NCBI GenBank assembly: GCA_949825025.1
Contig: OX463784.1
Location: 7,943,431 to 8,007,430, forward strand
DNA length: 64,000 nt
DNA from: Siphlonurus alternatus
Taxonomy: Eukaryota; Arthropoda; Insecta; Ephemeroptera; Siphlonuridae
Direction of reading: 5' to 3'
How positions within the stretch are numbered: the stretch's first letter is position 1; each line of letters starts with the position of its first letter. Shown here in pieces: positions 23,033 to 34,811 of this stretch. The position numbers and the translations under genes are program-made. A model generated the notes under the pieces. The model was not told where the DNA came from. It saw only the letters and a list, made by a program, of their open reading frames with translations, and made no database searches.

Positions 23033-23130
23033 ATTATGTTTTATTGCGCAGAAGCATACAAAATAACAAAAAAATTATGTATTCAAATTACAAGAACACT
23101 GCACAAGAAGAAGATACAAAAAAATACATT

Positions 23131-23255
23131 ATTAGGTCTGTTCGTAAATACACAATCAGGAAGAATAGATTTTTATTGATGAACCTTATATACATATATA
23201 AGGTTTATCAATAAGAATCATTCTTTCTGATTGTGTATTTACGAACATACCTATT
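23131..23255. mobile_element. Palindromic element, TAGGTCTGTTCGTAAATAC family, copy 1
   Basis: The left (TAGGTCTGTTCGTAAATACA) pairs with the right (TGTATTTACGAACATACCTA), and CACAATCAGGAAGAAT with its mirror, around a TATATACATATATA centre. A diverged copy lies at 57261. Confidence 0.8.
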
Positions 23256-24946
23256 GATTTAATTTAATATCTAATTTTGTTTCTATAAAAACTAAATCAG
23301 TTTGTTAAAAATAACTTCCTCTGTAATTTAAATAATAAAGTAGCCAACTCTTCTCTGATATAAAATCATGTTACAACTTGAAAAAGGGTTGTTACGTGAC
23401 TGATGCAGATCGTGTAGTAATGTTGTTATAGTCAATATTCACCATCAAAGGTGCCAATTCAATTTGCTATCCTTTGAACTTCCAAATCTAATTTTACATC
23501 GAGGTGTAGAAAGGTTCACTTTTTGAAAGAAACATCAGTAGCATGGCCGACACGATTGACCGAGTTTTTGTTTTGATAGAATTATCATCTAAATCTATGT
23601 ACTTGATTGTAAACTAGTTAGATAAAATGTAATGCACAATCAAGTAATTAAAATGATTCGTAATGTTAGGCAATTGGTACTAAATGAAAGTTGCAGGTTA
23701 AAACATGCAGCAGGGGTCTTGCAAGTTTTGAACCTTGTGTTTAAAATGTTGCCTAACCTCAAGGCAAAGTGATGGTAATTTTAAATTGTGTTAATGTCTG
23801 TGCTATTTAAAGAACAAATTGTAGGTACCACACCCTCTTAAAATAATATAATATAATAAAGTGGGTACATGTCTAATATTTTTATATATAAAAAAATGTT
23901 GTTTTTGATTAAAAAAAACTTTTTTTTTATAACATTATATTTCCACTATGTAGTGTTAAATTGTGTATTGAATCTAAGCATAATTATGTTGTAGTAAAAT
24001 TGTATTTACTTAATTTAACTTATAACCATATATTGGGATAAGTGCAACTTCCAGTGTTTTGGTGCCTCAATTTGGCGCTTTTGTATGGTATCCCCACCCT
24101 TATCAAAATTTTGCTAGGTAGATAACAATTTATGTATCTATTTGTTTGTATTGGGTGAAATAATAAATAAAAAACATATATTTATTTTTTTAATGCAATG
24201 GTCTGTACATAATGTGTTTGATAGTGCTCCATTTATAATTATTAATATAAAATAAATGAATATAATTTTGCATTCGAGGACATGTAGTATGTAAATTTTA
24301 AAGTGAAAGTAGAATTGTATTGAATAATAATTTGATCGCGAGATAATATAGAGACAATGATCTCTTGTAATTGTCTTGTTGATTGAAAGAGCTTGAAGTT
24401 TATTGCTCTGGTCACTTGACCGTTTAGGGAGGTTGTATGTCGTACTAGAGTGGTAGATTTCACCGTTTTCTGCATTAGAAAAAAAAAATAATGAAATTAT
24501 ACAGCATTTTTATGTTATGATAAAAAAGTTTCAAATCCTATATAGGTAAAATATTTCTCAAAACCTTTAAAAGTTCATAAAAAGTAATGGAAATTGGATA
24601 ACCAAAGACCTTCAGAATTTTTTACTAAATATACACACCATGTTATTTCTATTTGTATTATAATATAATTTTTTTATTTATACTCAATGTTCACTTCTGA
24701 ACACCACGAACGTTACTCCTGCTTTGTTTTTATTCGTTGATATGCAATTTTTGGAGACGTGGTGAACTTATATAAACTTTTTTTTGGGTTGACCAGAATC
24801 TTATAATTTATAATACATCTTTCAATATCACAACTGCATCTTTTTATATCTTGGAATTGCAGCTAAATCAGGCAGGGGTAACATTCTTGCTGTCTCGAGG
24901 TGTATATGTAAAAAATGTTTCTTTACAGATGAATGTATAGTGCATA
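23256..24946. other. AT-rich intron sequence
   Basis: I see no gene or clear repeat. Confidence 0.5.
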
Positions 24947-25057
24947 CACTACGTTTACATGACGGTGTTAAATGCGTATTCGTTGACGACGGATAATGTT
25001 ATTCTTATGAGGCGTCGTCAACGGATACGCATTAAACACCGTCATGTAAACGTGGTG
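24947..25057. mobile_element. Near-perfect 111-base palindrome
   Basis: CACTACGTTTACATGACGGT and GTTAAATGCGTATTCGTTGACGAC... type arms pair with GTCGTCAACGGATACGC and CCGTCATGTAAACGTGGTG. It is single copy in the window and has no coding frame. Confidence 0.75.
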
Positions 25058-26445
25058 ATAGATTATTTGTTCAATACAGTAACTGATGTACCGGTACCAT
25101 GATATGTAGCTTGAGAAATTGACCATTGAAAATTATAAACTGTAAATTGTAGGTTCCGATTAACAATATGAAACCTCTTGAGAGCTGCCTACAAAAAAAC
25201 TACAATCATGTTTTATATCTTAAGTACTATTTTCAATCCAGTTTAACAAGTTTTACTATATCTAAACCTTTGATAAACCTCCATGACTAAATTTGCTATT
25301 AAACTAAAAGTAAAAAAAAAAATACGATTTTGAAGTCTTTAATACAAAAGATGAAGTATAATGCTATTCTTGCATTGCAAATGTCATTTTAAAATCCAGA
25401 AACGTATGTTTTCATTGTGTATACGGAAATACAAAGCTGATATTTACTTTTATTTGACAGATGTCTAATATGTCATTGTCAAAATACCAGTATGATACAA
25501 GTATGTAGATTATTATGCTAATTTTCTGTTGTTCATATTACCAGCATCATGTTGTACATTTAATTTTAAAAGTAATAAGATATTCAAGTAAGCGTGCCAA
25601 AACTCTAGATATGTTTTATATTTTATTAAGGGCGTGGTTGCTTCTATGTAACTTCAGCTGTCAATTAGCGTACACATGACTGTGTAAAGAGACTAAAAAA
25701 ATATTGCAGCTTGATACTTAAAACTTATTTTGTATAAAATATAATAATTATGCTAAAAATAAACGTATTATACGCTTTGAAAAAATATATAACTTGTTTA
25801 AATTAAGCTGTGTGTATTTTATATTATTTTTTATGAACTGTGCTAGCAAAACATAGTAAGGGGAGATATTATATTTAAATATTTTGGCTGTGTATGTATA
25901 ATGTATATACATACTAAAAAAACAGAAAAATTAAATTAAATCTTAATTTCAAATTACAAACATAATTATAATTTCAATGCTACATTATTTAATATATGTA
26001 ATATGATAAAATGTCCCATAATTTTAATATAATACAAATGACGTTTTATAATCCCCTACTATGCTTTTCATTAAATGTTCTAGTCCATATTTGTCAATAT
26101 TTAAATATTGAGACATTAAAATTTTAATGTTCTGGGGGTATCACTTCTTACCTCCCGATAGTATCCAAACTCTTGGGGTTTAATTATTGTAATAATCTAT
26201 GTAAAGTGTCATTAATATGTTTTTTGAAATAAACACATTTAAAAAAAATCTCCAGCAAATCATTGAGAGAGATAACGTTTCTAGCTATCCGAGGTGTAGT
26301 ATATTGATCCCCCGTAGTTTAATATTCAACAAAATATTCCCCATGCTGCATCACGTAGGCGCTCATGTGAGCTGATCAAGTTTCTCCTGCTACCTGCAAT
26401 CATCTCCCATCAGTGGCCTGGTGCCCCAATTACCTGCAGTAATTA
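25058..26445. other. AT-rich intron sequence
   Basis: I see no gene. A moderately GC-rich stretch at 26340-26500 leads into the CTCF-like site. Confidence 0.5.
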
Positions 26446-26464
26446 CAGAAGCGCCCTCTGCACC
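26446..26464 (-). promoter_or_regulatory. CTCF-like motif
   Basis: On the minus strand GGTGCAGAGGGCGCTTCTG fits the CTCF core (G-Y-AG-R-K-GGC-R-S) but lacks the leading CCA. It sits in a locally GC-rich patch with CCTGCAGTAATTACAG beside it. Function is an inference. Confidence 0.3.
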
Positions 26465-27650
26465 TAGTCAATCACGCTATCTCAGACTCGATGATGCGTG
26501 GCTAATATCAAGATTTATAACCGAGTTTTATGTAGGAAATAACAAGTTTCTATACTCATTTTGTTTTAGACTACGTGTATTTCTATCATGCAGTCTTTTT
26601 TTATGAGCTTGAAAGGTTATTCATTAACCCAACTTTTACAAGTTTCATAGAAAAAAAAATCGTTGCACACTCGGTAACTTGAAAAATTTTCAAATGCCAA
26701 AAGGAATTATGGAAGTATACTCGGAAAATATATTGATGCATGCTAATATATAAATAAATATATGTCATCAGTCATCAGACTTATCAGTTAGTAAATTTTC
26801 CTATGCAAAGAGTATATTATGACATAAAAAAATATAACAATTTAGTATAAAAACTAATAAAAACAATGGTAACTTGATACTCTTTCAGATTTGATTATTA
26901 AAACAAAAATAATGATCCATATAATTGCTGTATATTTGTTTGAAATGTATATTATATAGAGTAAGAAAACTAATAAGAGGAAAAAAATGTATAATATTTG
27001 TAAAAACAATTGATTTAAATTATTAATTATAAAAAATAATAATAAAAGACTTTATTGTATAAAAAGGCGTATACAGGACTAAATAGTCCTATCAGTTAAA
27101 CCCAGAAGCACAAAATACAAATTAACAATAAATTGAGACATTTAAATAATTAAATACAATTTACAACAATTACAAAATACATCAGATCTACATGCAATTT
27201 TTATTTTAATACAACACAATTACAAAAAATACTGTATTTTACTAATATTATAAATATTATTTGTGATTTTAATAAAAAATATTATTTGACATAATATTGT
27301 TGTATAAGTATAAATAATATTTCGAACAACTTGGTAAAAAAAAAATGGTTACAAAATAAACAAAAGTTGATGAAAACTGTCAAACATAAAAACGTTGACA
27401 CCTTCAAAAAGTTCCAAGTAAAAAAAAAAACACTGAGGACGATAAGGGACCTCGTTCAAAAACTGAAATTAAATATTTAGACGAGCTTTTTGTTTGCTTT
27501 TTGTCCACGTGCATTTTACATGAGATGTAAACTAGGGAGGAAGTCAAGATTGCTTGCCTGGTAGTGGGGGCGTGACGTCACGTCAGTCAGTGGGGAAAAC
27601 AATTACCAAAAAATGTAAAAATAAAAAATGTCAGACATTATTTTTAAAAA
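26465..27650. other. AT-rich intron sequence
   Basis: I see no gene. GTGACGTCACGTCAGTCAG occurs at 27572-27590. Confidence 0.5.
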
Positions 27651-28046
27651 TTAAGGTAGAGATAACGCCGAACAGCTGATCGACGTAATGCCCTTTGATT
27701 AACATGTAAACCTTAGCAAATTGACAAAAATTCTGAAATTTTTTTGAGAGGCAGATATTAGTGCCTAAAAGCCATAGAAAAATTTCAAAACAATTTAACG
27801 AGCCGATTTTTTTTAATTAATTTATTTAATTTTCAGCATATATAGGGCTTTCCCATGGAGAGACAAGCTAAAAAATTAATTTAAAAAAATCGGCTCGTTA
27901 AATGTTTTTGAAACTTTTGCTATGGCTTTTAGGCACTAATATCTGCCTCTCAAAAAAATTGCAGAATTTTTGACAATTTGTTAAGGTTTACATGTTAATC
28001 AAAGGGGATTACGTCGAACAGCTGTTCGACGTTACTTCTACCTTAA
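27651..28046. mobile_element. TTAA-flanked palindromic element, GGTAAGATAAC family
   Basis: TTAA at 27651-27654 and 28043-28046 encloses arms starting GGTAGAGATAACGCCGAAC. Internal blocks TTAACATGTAAACCTTAGC and TTTCCCATGGAGA are shared with the element at 13170. Long matching arms include AATCGGCTCGTTAAA and TTAGGCACTAATATCTGCC. Confidence 0.85.
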
Positions 28047-28060
28047 AGTTGAAATTCTAG

Positions 28061-28064
<4 letters not shown>

Positions 28065-28132
<68 letters not shown>
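28065..28132 (+). repeat. (CT)n microsatellite
   Basis: About 68 bases of perfect TC dinucleotides, 18 bases after the palindromic element. Confidence 0.95.
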
Positions 28133-28134
<2 letters not shown>

Positions 28135-29546
28135 GTGGGATAAAATTTCTCAATTACTAAAAATTCAAAACGAATATTTGAAAAAAGTTCAAAAGTGAAA
28201 GAGATTGAAGAAGAAATAATCAAGTTTTGTTAGCATCAAAACATCACGTGTACATATTTTCATGATAAACTTTTTATTATCATGATTTTTTGCTACTTCC
28301 TTTTTCATATTTTTATACAGACTTCTTATCTTTCACCTTCAATTTTGATAATGTCACATCGTTCAATGTCAGAATTTATTTCCTGTTTCACTTTATTATG
28401 GTGCGAAATAAATTATGTCTTCATTAATTACTTGATAATTAAGTTGGATTTTGAAATATAATTACACGCAAGTGTGCTAACCCGAGTTAAAATAAATTTC
28501 ATCTGTTCTTCGCTATTAAGCTCTCTTCTCGTCTTTTGTCCTCTTATTTCGCATCATTTTAGAGGAAAAAAGAGGGAAAAGACGAGATTACTTCTTTTTT
28601 CCTCTTCTTGAGCATAAAATGTTGTAAATATTGCCTTCATTTTATCCTCACTTTGAGCGAATATGATGTTTTTTAGAGGTAAAAAGATTAGGTTTAGACG
28701 TGTAAAGGATGAGTTGAAAACGTAATTTTTCAACTAGGGAAACTCCTTGTATAACATTAATTGTTACTAAAATTACAATTTTGTGTATAACACTTGTGGT
28801 TAAAGTTTTTTTTTAGCAATGTTTTTTAAAAAAATAACAAGAATTTTCTATGTATGTGTAAACTTTTTTTCTTGTGGATACATTTAAAAACAAAAACGTA
28901 CACGTAAGCCCTGTTTGTAAATCCTCACTGTACTGGACAGGCTTACTAATTAATATTTTGTTAATTAATCGAAATGCAATTATAGGAATTTCCTAATTGA
29001 TCTCAAATGCAGAAAAGTTATTACAAATTTATTTTTTATAAAAATTAACACGTTAATATTTTTAACTATTAACATGGAACTATTCTGTATCTTATTTTCC
29101 CATGACTTTGTGCAGTACACTGTTCCATACATAAATGATAATATCTCGAGGTTTTAGTATAATGTCACACGTCTCTAATATTTACGACGATATTATATTG
29201 ATCGGTATTAAATCGAACTCGAAGGGAGCACGCAAGGTTGTTGACATTCACAAACAACACGGTTCACTGCATAGCAAACATCAGGGACAGTTTACCTGCT
29301 TAACGTGTAAACAAATTAATATGTCTCCTTAATATATTAATGAGTATAGATATATGTTACTGGAAATTTAAAGCAGGAAATGATTTATTTCAGAATTTTC
29401 TGGTTTTTGTATTTGATGGTTATTCATTGATTTTATTACAACAATTTTCAATTATTTATGTACAGTCGTTTCCCAAGAAAATGTCCTGTATTCTTCTTAA
29501 CAATATTATTGCCATCTATTGAGGACGTAAATTTTCCAAGGAGGGG
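28133..29546. other. AT-rich intron sequence
   Basis: I see no gene. A short hairpin is at 28528-28586. Open frames at 29135-29332 and 29340-29522 have no recognisable features. Confidence 0.45.
28528..28586. repeat. Short purine/pyrimidine hairpin
   Basis: CTCGTCTTTTGTCCTCTTAT pairs imperfectly with GAGGAAAAAAGAGGG and AAAAGACGAG. One arm is almost all pyrimidine and the other almost all purine. Confidence 0.5.
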
Positions 29547-29676
29547 AATGTACACTCGTCGCCTCTGAAAAGTTCTATTTTGCAAACCTTGGTAATCACC
29601 ATGGTCTGTGAGTATGTCATAATCGGCAATTAAAAAGACTGCAAAAGATAACTTTTCAGAGAGAGGAGTGAACATT
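29547..29676. mobile_element. Inverted-repeat element, about 130 bases
   Basis: AATGTACACTCGTCGCCTCT and GAAAAGTTCTATTTTGCA pair with TGCAAAAGATAACTTTTC and AGAGAGAGGAGTGAACATT. The neighbouring AATTTTCCAAGG...GAGGAG block recurs near 48070. Confidence 0.6.
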
Positions 29677-30451
29677 ATACGTTAATTTTCGTGATACGAA
29701 ATGTATTCATTGAAAAAAATAAAACATGATATTCAACTATATATAATATTAAATTTAATGTGTAAATGGTAAGCAATAATTATAATAAAAATCAATGCGT
29801 TATAATTAATTAATTATGAATATTTTCTAAATATGCAAATGACGTGGCGTTCTGTGTAAACATGGAGGATATTATTTTCTCCATCAGTAAGATTCTCTCC
29901 GTTTGATAAACATCGCGTGTTTGAACAGCTGATCTCGTAAAGGTCAATGTTATTTGAAGTGTGTAGCCAAGCGTTGAAAATAATCTCTCACTTAAAATAA
30001 TGAGACTTAATTTTTATTTACATGAATGAGAAATTAGTATATGGAAATTTAATTATAATTTTTACCGTATAAAAATATAAGGTGCTGCATATGATAATTA
30101 TATCCTTTCTACTACACGGCAATTTCTTTACTTTCTTCAATAATATTTTAATGCTAAATTTTTATATAGTGTTTGACACCTTTTTACTTTTTTAGCTCAT
30201 AATCGTTCGATGTGTTTTACCCATGTGCATGATACCATGAGTTTATATATGTTTATAACATGTGTTTGTCGTATATAACTGGAATTAGTATAAACAATGA
30301 AATTTAATATAAAATCGTAATGTATAACTCGAACCAGCTTGAAAGAAGAGATGAAGATTTCAAAATGTGAAAGAGCTGTAAGTTCAAGCTCAATTCGTCT
30401 TCATTGTAGACTGTCATAAATATCAAAACTTTTGAGCTGTATACAGATAGG
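29677..30451. other. AT-rich intron sequence
   Basis: I see no gene or clear repeat. Confidence 0.5.
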
Positions 30452-30666
30452 TACAGTATAGTCAAATTAAGTTGATATTCCCGCCGGAAGTACCCGGAAG
30501 TGAAAGGTTTCTGGTCTTTCCATTTATATTTACAGTTTGAAATTTTGGCTATAGGTTAGTAAGACGAGTACTAACAAGTTGGAAAAATTTCACGTCTCAG
30601 ACATGAACAAGACGACCTCTCACTTCCGGCTACTTCCGGTGGTAATCTTTAATTTGTTGAACTGTA
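30452..30666. mobile_element. CAGTCAAATT terminal-repeat element with ETS-type motifs, copy 1
   Basis: The left end (AGTCAAATTAAGTTGATATT, then GCCGGAAGTACCCGGAAGTG) is mirrored on the right (CACTTCCGGCTACTTCCGG). Each end therefore carries two CCGGAAGT-like motifs. Other copies are at 34594, 49016 and 55553. Confidence 0.75.
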
Positions 30667-32101
30667 CATCCCAAAAAAATCGTACAGAATTGTTACGTTA
30701 AAAAAATATTGAAAAATATTAACAATTAATAATGGGATTTATTTTTTGCCACACTATCTGAAATCTAATTGTAATTTTTTTCTCGATGCATTTTATAAAC
30801 TAAGAATAGTAATTAAATACATTATTATGTAATTTAATAGTAGTATGTTTTTATTAATTATTCAGTTTTATGTAAATTTATGTTTATATAAAATAAATCT
30901 GCTTGAAGTGACAACATTTCTCGTCAGCTCAATTCAATTTTCCAGCAAAGTTCCGCTCTGCAATTACCGGCGAGGTTACGAGGGTGAACTGGGCTATAGT
31001 AACGTGGTTTACCAAATTGCTAAGCCTCCAGCATTTTCATCTTCATAACTTCTTTACCTCATAAATTTTATCATCTGTGCAATATTGAAATATATGGCAA
31101 CAAATTTTTTACTTCCTGAAAGTTATAGTTCACTAGACTGTATTATTATATTATAGAATGTTTTTTTTCTATTTTATTTACTAAATATATTATAAAATAT
31201 ATTTGACTATATAATATAAATTATATAAGGTATTCGTAAACCCTATATGTATATAGTCTAGGCAAGGTTGATAAAACACCATTGTATATTCTCTAAGTTA
31301 AGATTTATACACTTTTATAAATTTCACTGTTTATTTTTAGTGTGAAAAATATTAAACAAAACCAATTTTTGAAGGATTTAAATTTTGGAAGTAATAAATT
31401 AAATACACGGTTTACTAACCTAGACCACCCAAAAAAAATTAATAGAACTTTTCCTTTTCTTACAAAATTTATAATAAAAAATATAACTCACGGAAACTTG
31501 ATTAGGTTTTTTTAATATAAATGGTTAGTATTTCCTAGTCGTTCCGGAGACCTGCAAATTTTTTTGTTTCAATTCATGGTCCAAAGATTCTGTTGGTGTC
31601 TGGCGGTACAAAACATACAATAATATAGAGAGTAATTAAAGACTTGGTATTGATTAATTAAGACTATTTGTTTATAAAAATAATTATGATCATCGTAATT
31701 TTATTTTTTTTATATTTTGTTTCTTAATTAAAACATATTCAATTCGTGTTACTCTAATTATATTTGTGTTATTAGTTGTAATTATTACCTTTTTTTAAAT
31801 GAAGCCATGATATTCATTTGTAAATGTGTAGATATAATGAGATTTTATTGTATATAATAAAGTTATTAATTGAGTATCCATTGAACAAGGAATTGTTATT
31901 AAATAAATTATTTAAGTTGAGTATTAAGGTTATCTCAAAAGGGGAAATTTTCCGCAAATCAACAGTTTATTTTTTCTGACAAAACTTGCATAACATGTTA
32001 TTGATACATCTGAAGACACTGTAATATTTTTCAAAACAGTAAAAGCAATTAATATACTTCAATATAAAGTTAAGTACTTAAATTTATCTAGGAGATATAA
32101 A
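30667..32101. other. AT-rich intron sequence
   Basis: I see no gene. A weak inverted pair, GTCTAGG (31257) and CCTAGAC (31420), is near 31240-31430. Confidence 0.45.
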
Positions 32102-32365
32102 GGTCGAGCGTGTCGCAGTGCATTGACCGGTTTTCTTTGGATCACCGAAGTCAAGCAACGCCGAGCGTGATTATTTCTTGGATGGGTGACCGTTTCAAGT
32201 AAAAATTACGTCGGAGTAAATTCATCTCACTTTCCACCCAGTGCAGTGATGCACCCACTTGTGTGGTTCTCCAAGCTTTGGACATCACTTTGGTCCATGA
32301 CTGATAAAAAGTAGAGGTGTCCGTCCTCTGACTTAGATTTTCCACGGTTCCCTCAGCTCAGCTTA
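32102..32365 (+). repeat. 5S-derived SINE, subfamily B, 3' shortened
   Basis: The head is GTCGCAGTGCATTGACCGG, with the 5S block GATCACCGAAGTCAAGCAAC and TTGGATGGGTGACCG, the B-type body, and the tail TTTTCCACGGTTCCCTCAG. It stops at CAGCTTAAC, lacking the CCCCGCCGCGAGC part. Confidence 0.85.
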
Positions 32366-32985
32366 ACACAAAAAAATACTTTTTAGAGTATTTTGTTCAT
32401 TGACTTCTTATGGGAATATTTTATTTATTGGCAAATACTAGCACTTAGATTGAATAGTACTTAGATTGTGCATTGTAACGCTAGCACCTTACAATCAGTT
32501 GAGCAACTCCCAGCAATGAAGAGATAATTAATGAAACGTAAATATATATCTCAATCATTCTGTCTTGTTTTGTCGACTGAGAAGTGACTCAATTAATCAA
32601 TACACTCTCGGTACGTTTCCGATTAGTCATACCCTGTTGCATGCCGGGTGTAATTTCACTTGAAACACAATTACATGTGCATGACCCCTTCGTACATTAA
32701 CATCGGTATGACCCACTGAGTCATAAGCTACGTTTACGTTCAACGGATTTATGCATGTTAAATTCAGACTTTCGATCAAAGTATGTAGATTTTTTCTATC
32801 GTTATAAAGGTGGCAATCTGGCTATATTAAACTGAATTGATACTTCCACATTCAATAATAAAATTATGACAGTAAAATTATTTAAAATATTTCATATTAT
32901 TTTATAAATGAATTTGATAGGATCTGAAGTTATTTTTTTTACAATTAAAATACAAATATGTTACTTATAAATAAAAACACAATTA
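32366..32985. other. AT-rich intron sequence
   Basis: I see no gene or clear repeat. Confidence 0.5.
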
Positions 32986-33180
32986 TTGTCCCTCGTCCTG
33001 AATAATGAGCTATATCTACCAGCGATTGTATGCAATAATGAGCTATCTGTTAGGTTAGTTCAACAATGAGACATAAATTGGTATGACATAAAGCTCATTA
33101 TTGCGTTCACCTGATATAACAGCTCATTATTGTACACAGGATCGTGGTAAGAAAATAGCTCATTATTCCGGAAACTATCT
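32986..33180. mobile_element. Inverted-repeat element, CAATAATGAGCTAT family, copy 2
   Basis: The motif ATAATGAGCTAT occurs twice on the left and its mirror (AGCTCATTATTG) three times on the right. It shares CCCTNGTCC and TACCACGAT-like blocks with the copy at 18128. Confidence 0.65.
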
Positions 33181-33283
33181 AGTTTCTATCAGAAATAATT
33201 TCATATTGCTCTACCACAGAAATTGTATTAATTTCTTTTTGATGTATTACAGAAGGTATTGATGCCAATTCTATTGTTACCTG

Positions 33284-33538
33284 TTAAGTACTACCTGTAC
33301 TTCTCATCCTAGATTCAATAAGTTTCAATACATTGTCTGAATTTCTTTGATGTAATATTGACAAACTGTCAAAGTAATTTACTGCATCTGATAATACATC
33401 AAAGTCGTCGTATTGTCTGGCCTGCATGCATGCACGTCTGAGACGGTCATTACTGGCGCCTACCCTGGCGCCTGCAGTGTGGCGCACCCCCGCAATGACT
33501 GAATTGTCACGCGATACAAAAAGGAAATTGCAAAACAC
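33284..33538 (-). pseudogene. Coding-like fragment of unknown function, minus strand
   Basis: An 84-codon open frame has protein-like composition, including RQYDDFDVLSDAVNYFDSL and a basic lead-in (NDRLRRACMQAR). An acceptor-like CACACTGCAG and a donor-like ACAG-GTAGTA bracket part of it (about 33301-33472), so it could be an exon on the minus strand. Its codons are AT-rich, unlike the SH3-gene exons. I do not recognise a family. A decayed transposon ORF or chance is equally possible. Confidence 0.25.
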
Positions 33539-34593
33539 ACGGAGAAGTTTCGAATGTTGTCTTTGATTCTAGTTTTTTCCGTCGATTTTTCGTGACCTGA
33601 GGGATATGACTTATTTATGCATTATATTTTTTACTCAATATTAGTAGATTCTTGATTTTTATTATGATAAGCAATATTATTGATATTCAAATTAATTTGT
33701 CATTAGTGTTTAAGGTATGTTATAAAAAGCTTCAAGGAAATTTTGTCACCTTGTATAAATTTATCTGTTTAAATTGAAGCTTTGAATACAATGAATCTAA
33801 GGTACAATTAAACTTATATTACATAACAATTTATATATAATAACCTTAGGGATGCGATGTATGATATAGGTATAAATTACGTAAATCAAGAGAGCTATAC
33901 TATACGTGTTATTTCATTTCATGATAGCAAATATATTACATATTTTTGTTATCCAAATCACATTTTAAACATATAAAGATATATTCACAAATAATAAAAT
34001 TGCGAACTTATGACTAGGCTAGAAATTTTAATACCTAATTAAATTAATTAAATGTAATTAAATTGATGTAATTTAATTGAATTAATTTTAATTCAATTTT
34101 TAAATACAATTCAAATTTAGTATCTAAAATTGTTAAAACAGTTTTATTTTTTTGTACTTAAATGTCATTTTTTCATCATCACCCTCTTACCGTGGAGGTA
34201 TTTTTGTTGACCTTCTGAAAGATACAGGTCACCATCAGTTGACCTCCGACACAGATTGTCTGCCTAAAGTGGGCGTGGTCCCAGGAGAGTTATTCACTTT
34301 GTCTGATTGCTGGAGGCTGTTATCTCGAGAGTTTAATCGATGTGCTTTTTATTGGCGAAAGGTCACAGTGATAAATATCACTTAGAGATTAAAATGAAAC
34401 ACTGGCTCGTTCAGGTAGCAATAATGTGGAGGAACAATTGGAACTTTACTGTATAATTGTTATTGTAATTTTGATGCTGGTAATATTTAATTGTATTTAA
34501 ATTCAAATTATGTATTTCTGAAACACTTAATGAATTTTATTAAATCAATATGAATTGTTTATTTGCAATAAATTTTATACATACAGACTAAAT
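33539..34593. other. AT-rich intron sequence
   Basis: I see no gene. A more GC-rich patch at 34180-34340 contains AGGTCA and TGACCT half-sites 8 bases apart (34226-34245). Confidence 0.45.
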
Positions 34594-34811
34594 TACAGTC
34601 AAATTGATTTAATATTCCTGCCGGAAGTAGCCGGAAGTAAGAGGTTTCTGGTCGTCTTGTTCAAATCTGAGTCTTGATAATTTGCAAACATGTTAATACT
34701 CTTCTTACAAACCTGAAGATAAAATTTTAATATTGTAAATACTAATAGGAAGGCCAGAAATCTGTCACTTCCGGCTACTTCCGATGGGAATATCAAATTA
34801 ATTTGACTGTA
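34594..34811. mobile_element. CAGTCAAATT terminal-repeat element with ETS-type motifs, copy 2
   Basis: This is the best copy. It starts TACAGTCAAATTGATTTAAT and ends with the mirror TTGACTGTA, so TA flanks a CAGT end as in Tc1/mariner elements. GCCGGAAGTAGCCGGAAGTA sits at the left and CACTTCCGGCTACTTCCG at the right. Confidence 0.85.

Noticed and set aside
34226..34245. Nuclear-receptor response element AGGTCA...TGACCT
   Set aside because: The half-sites are inverted but 8 bases apart, not a spacing established for ecdysone or other receptor dimers.
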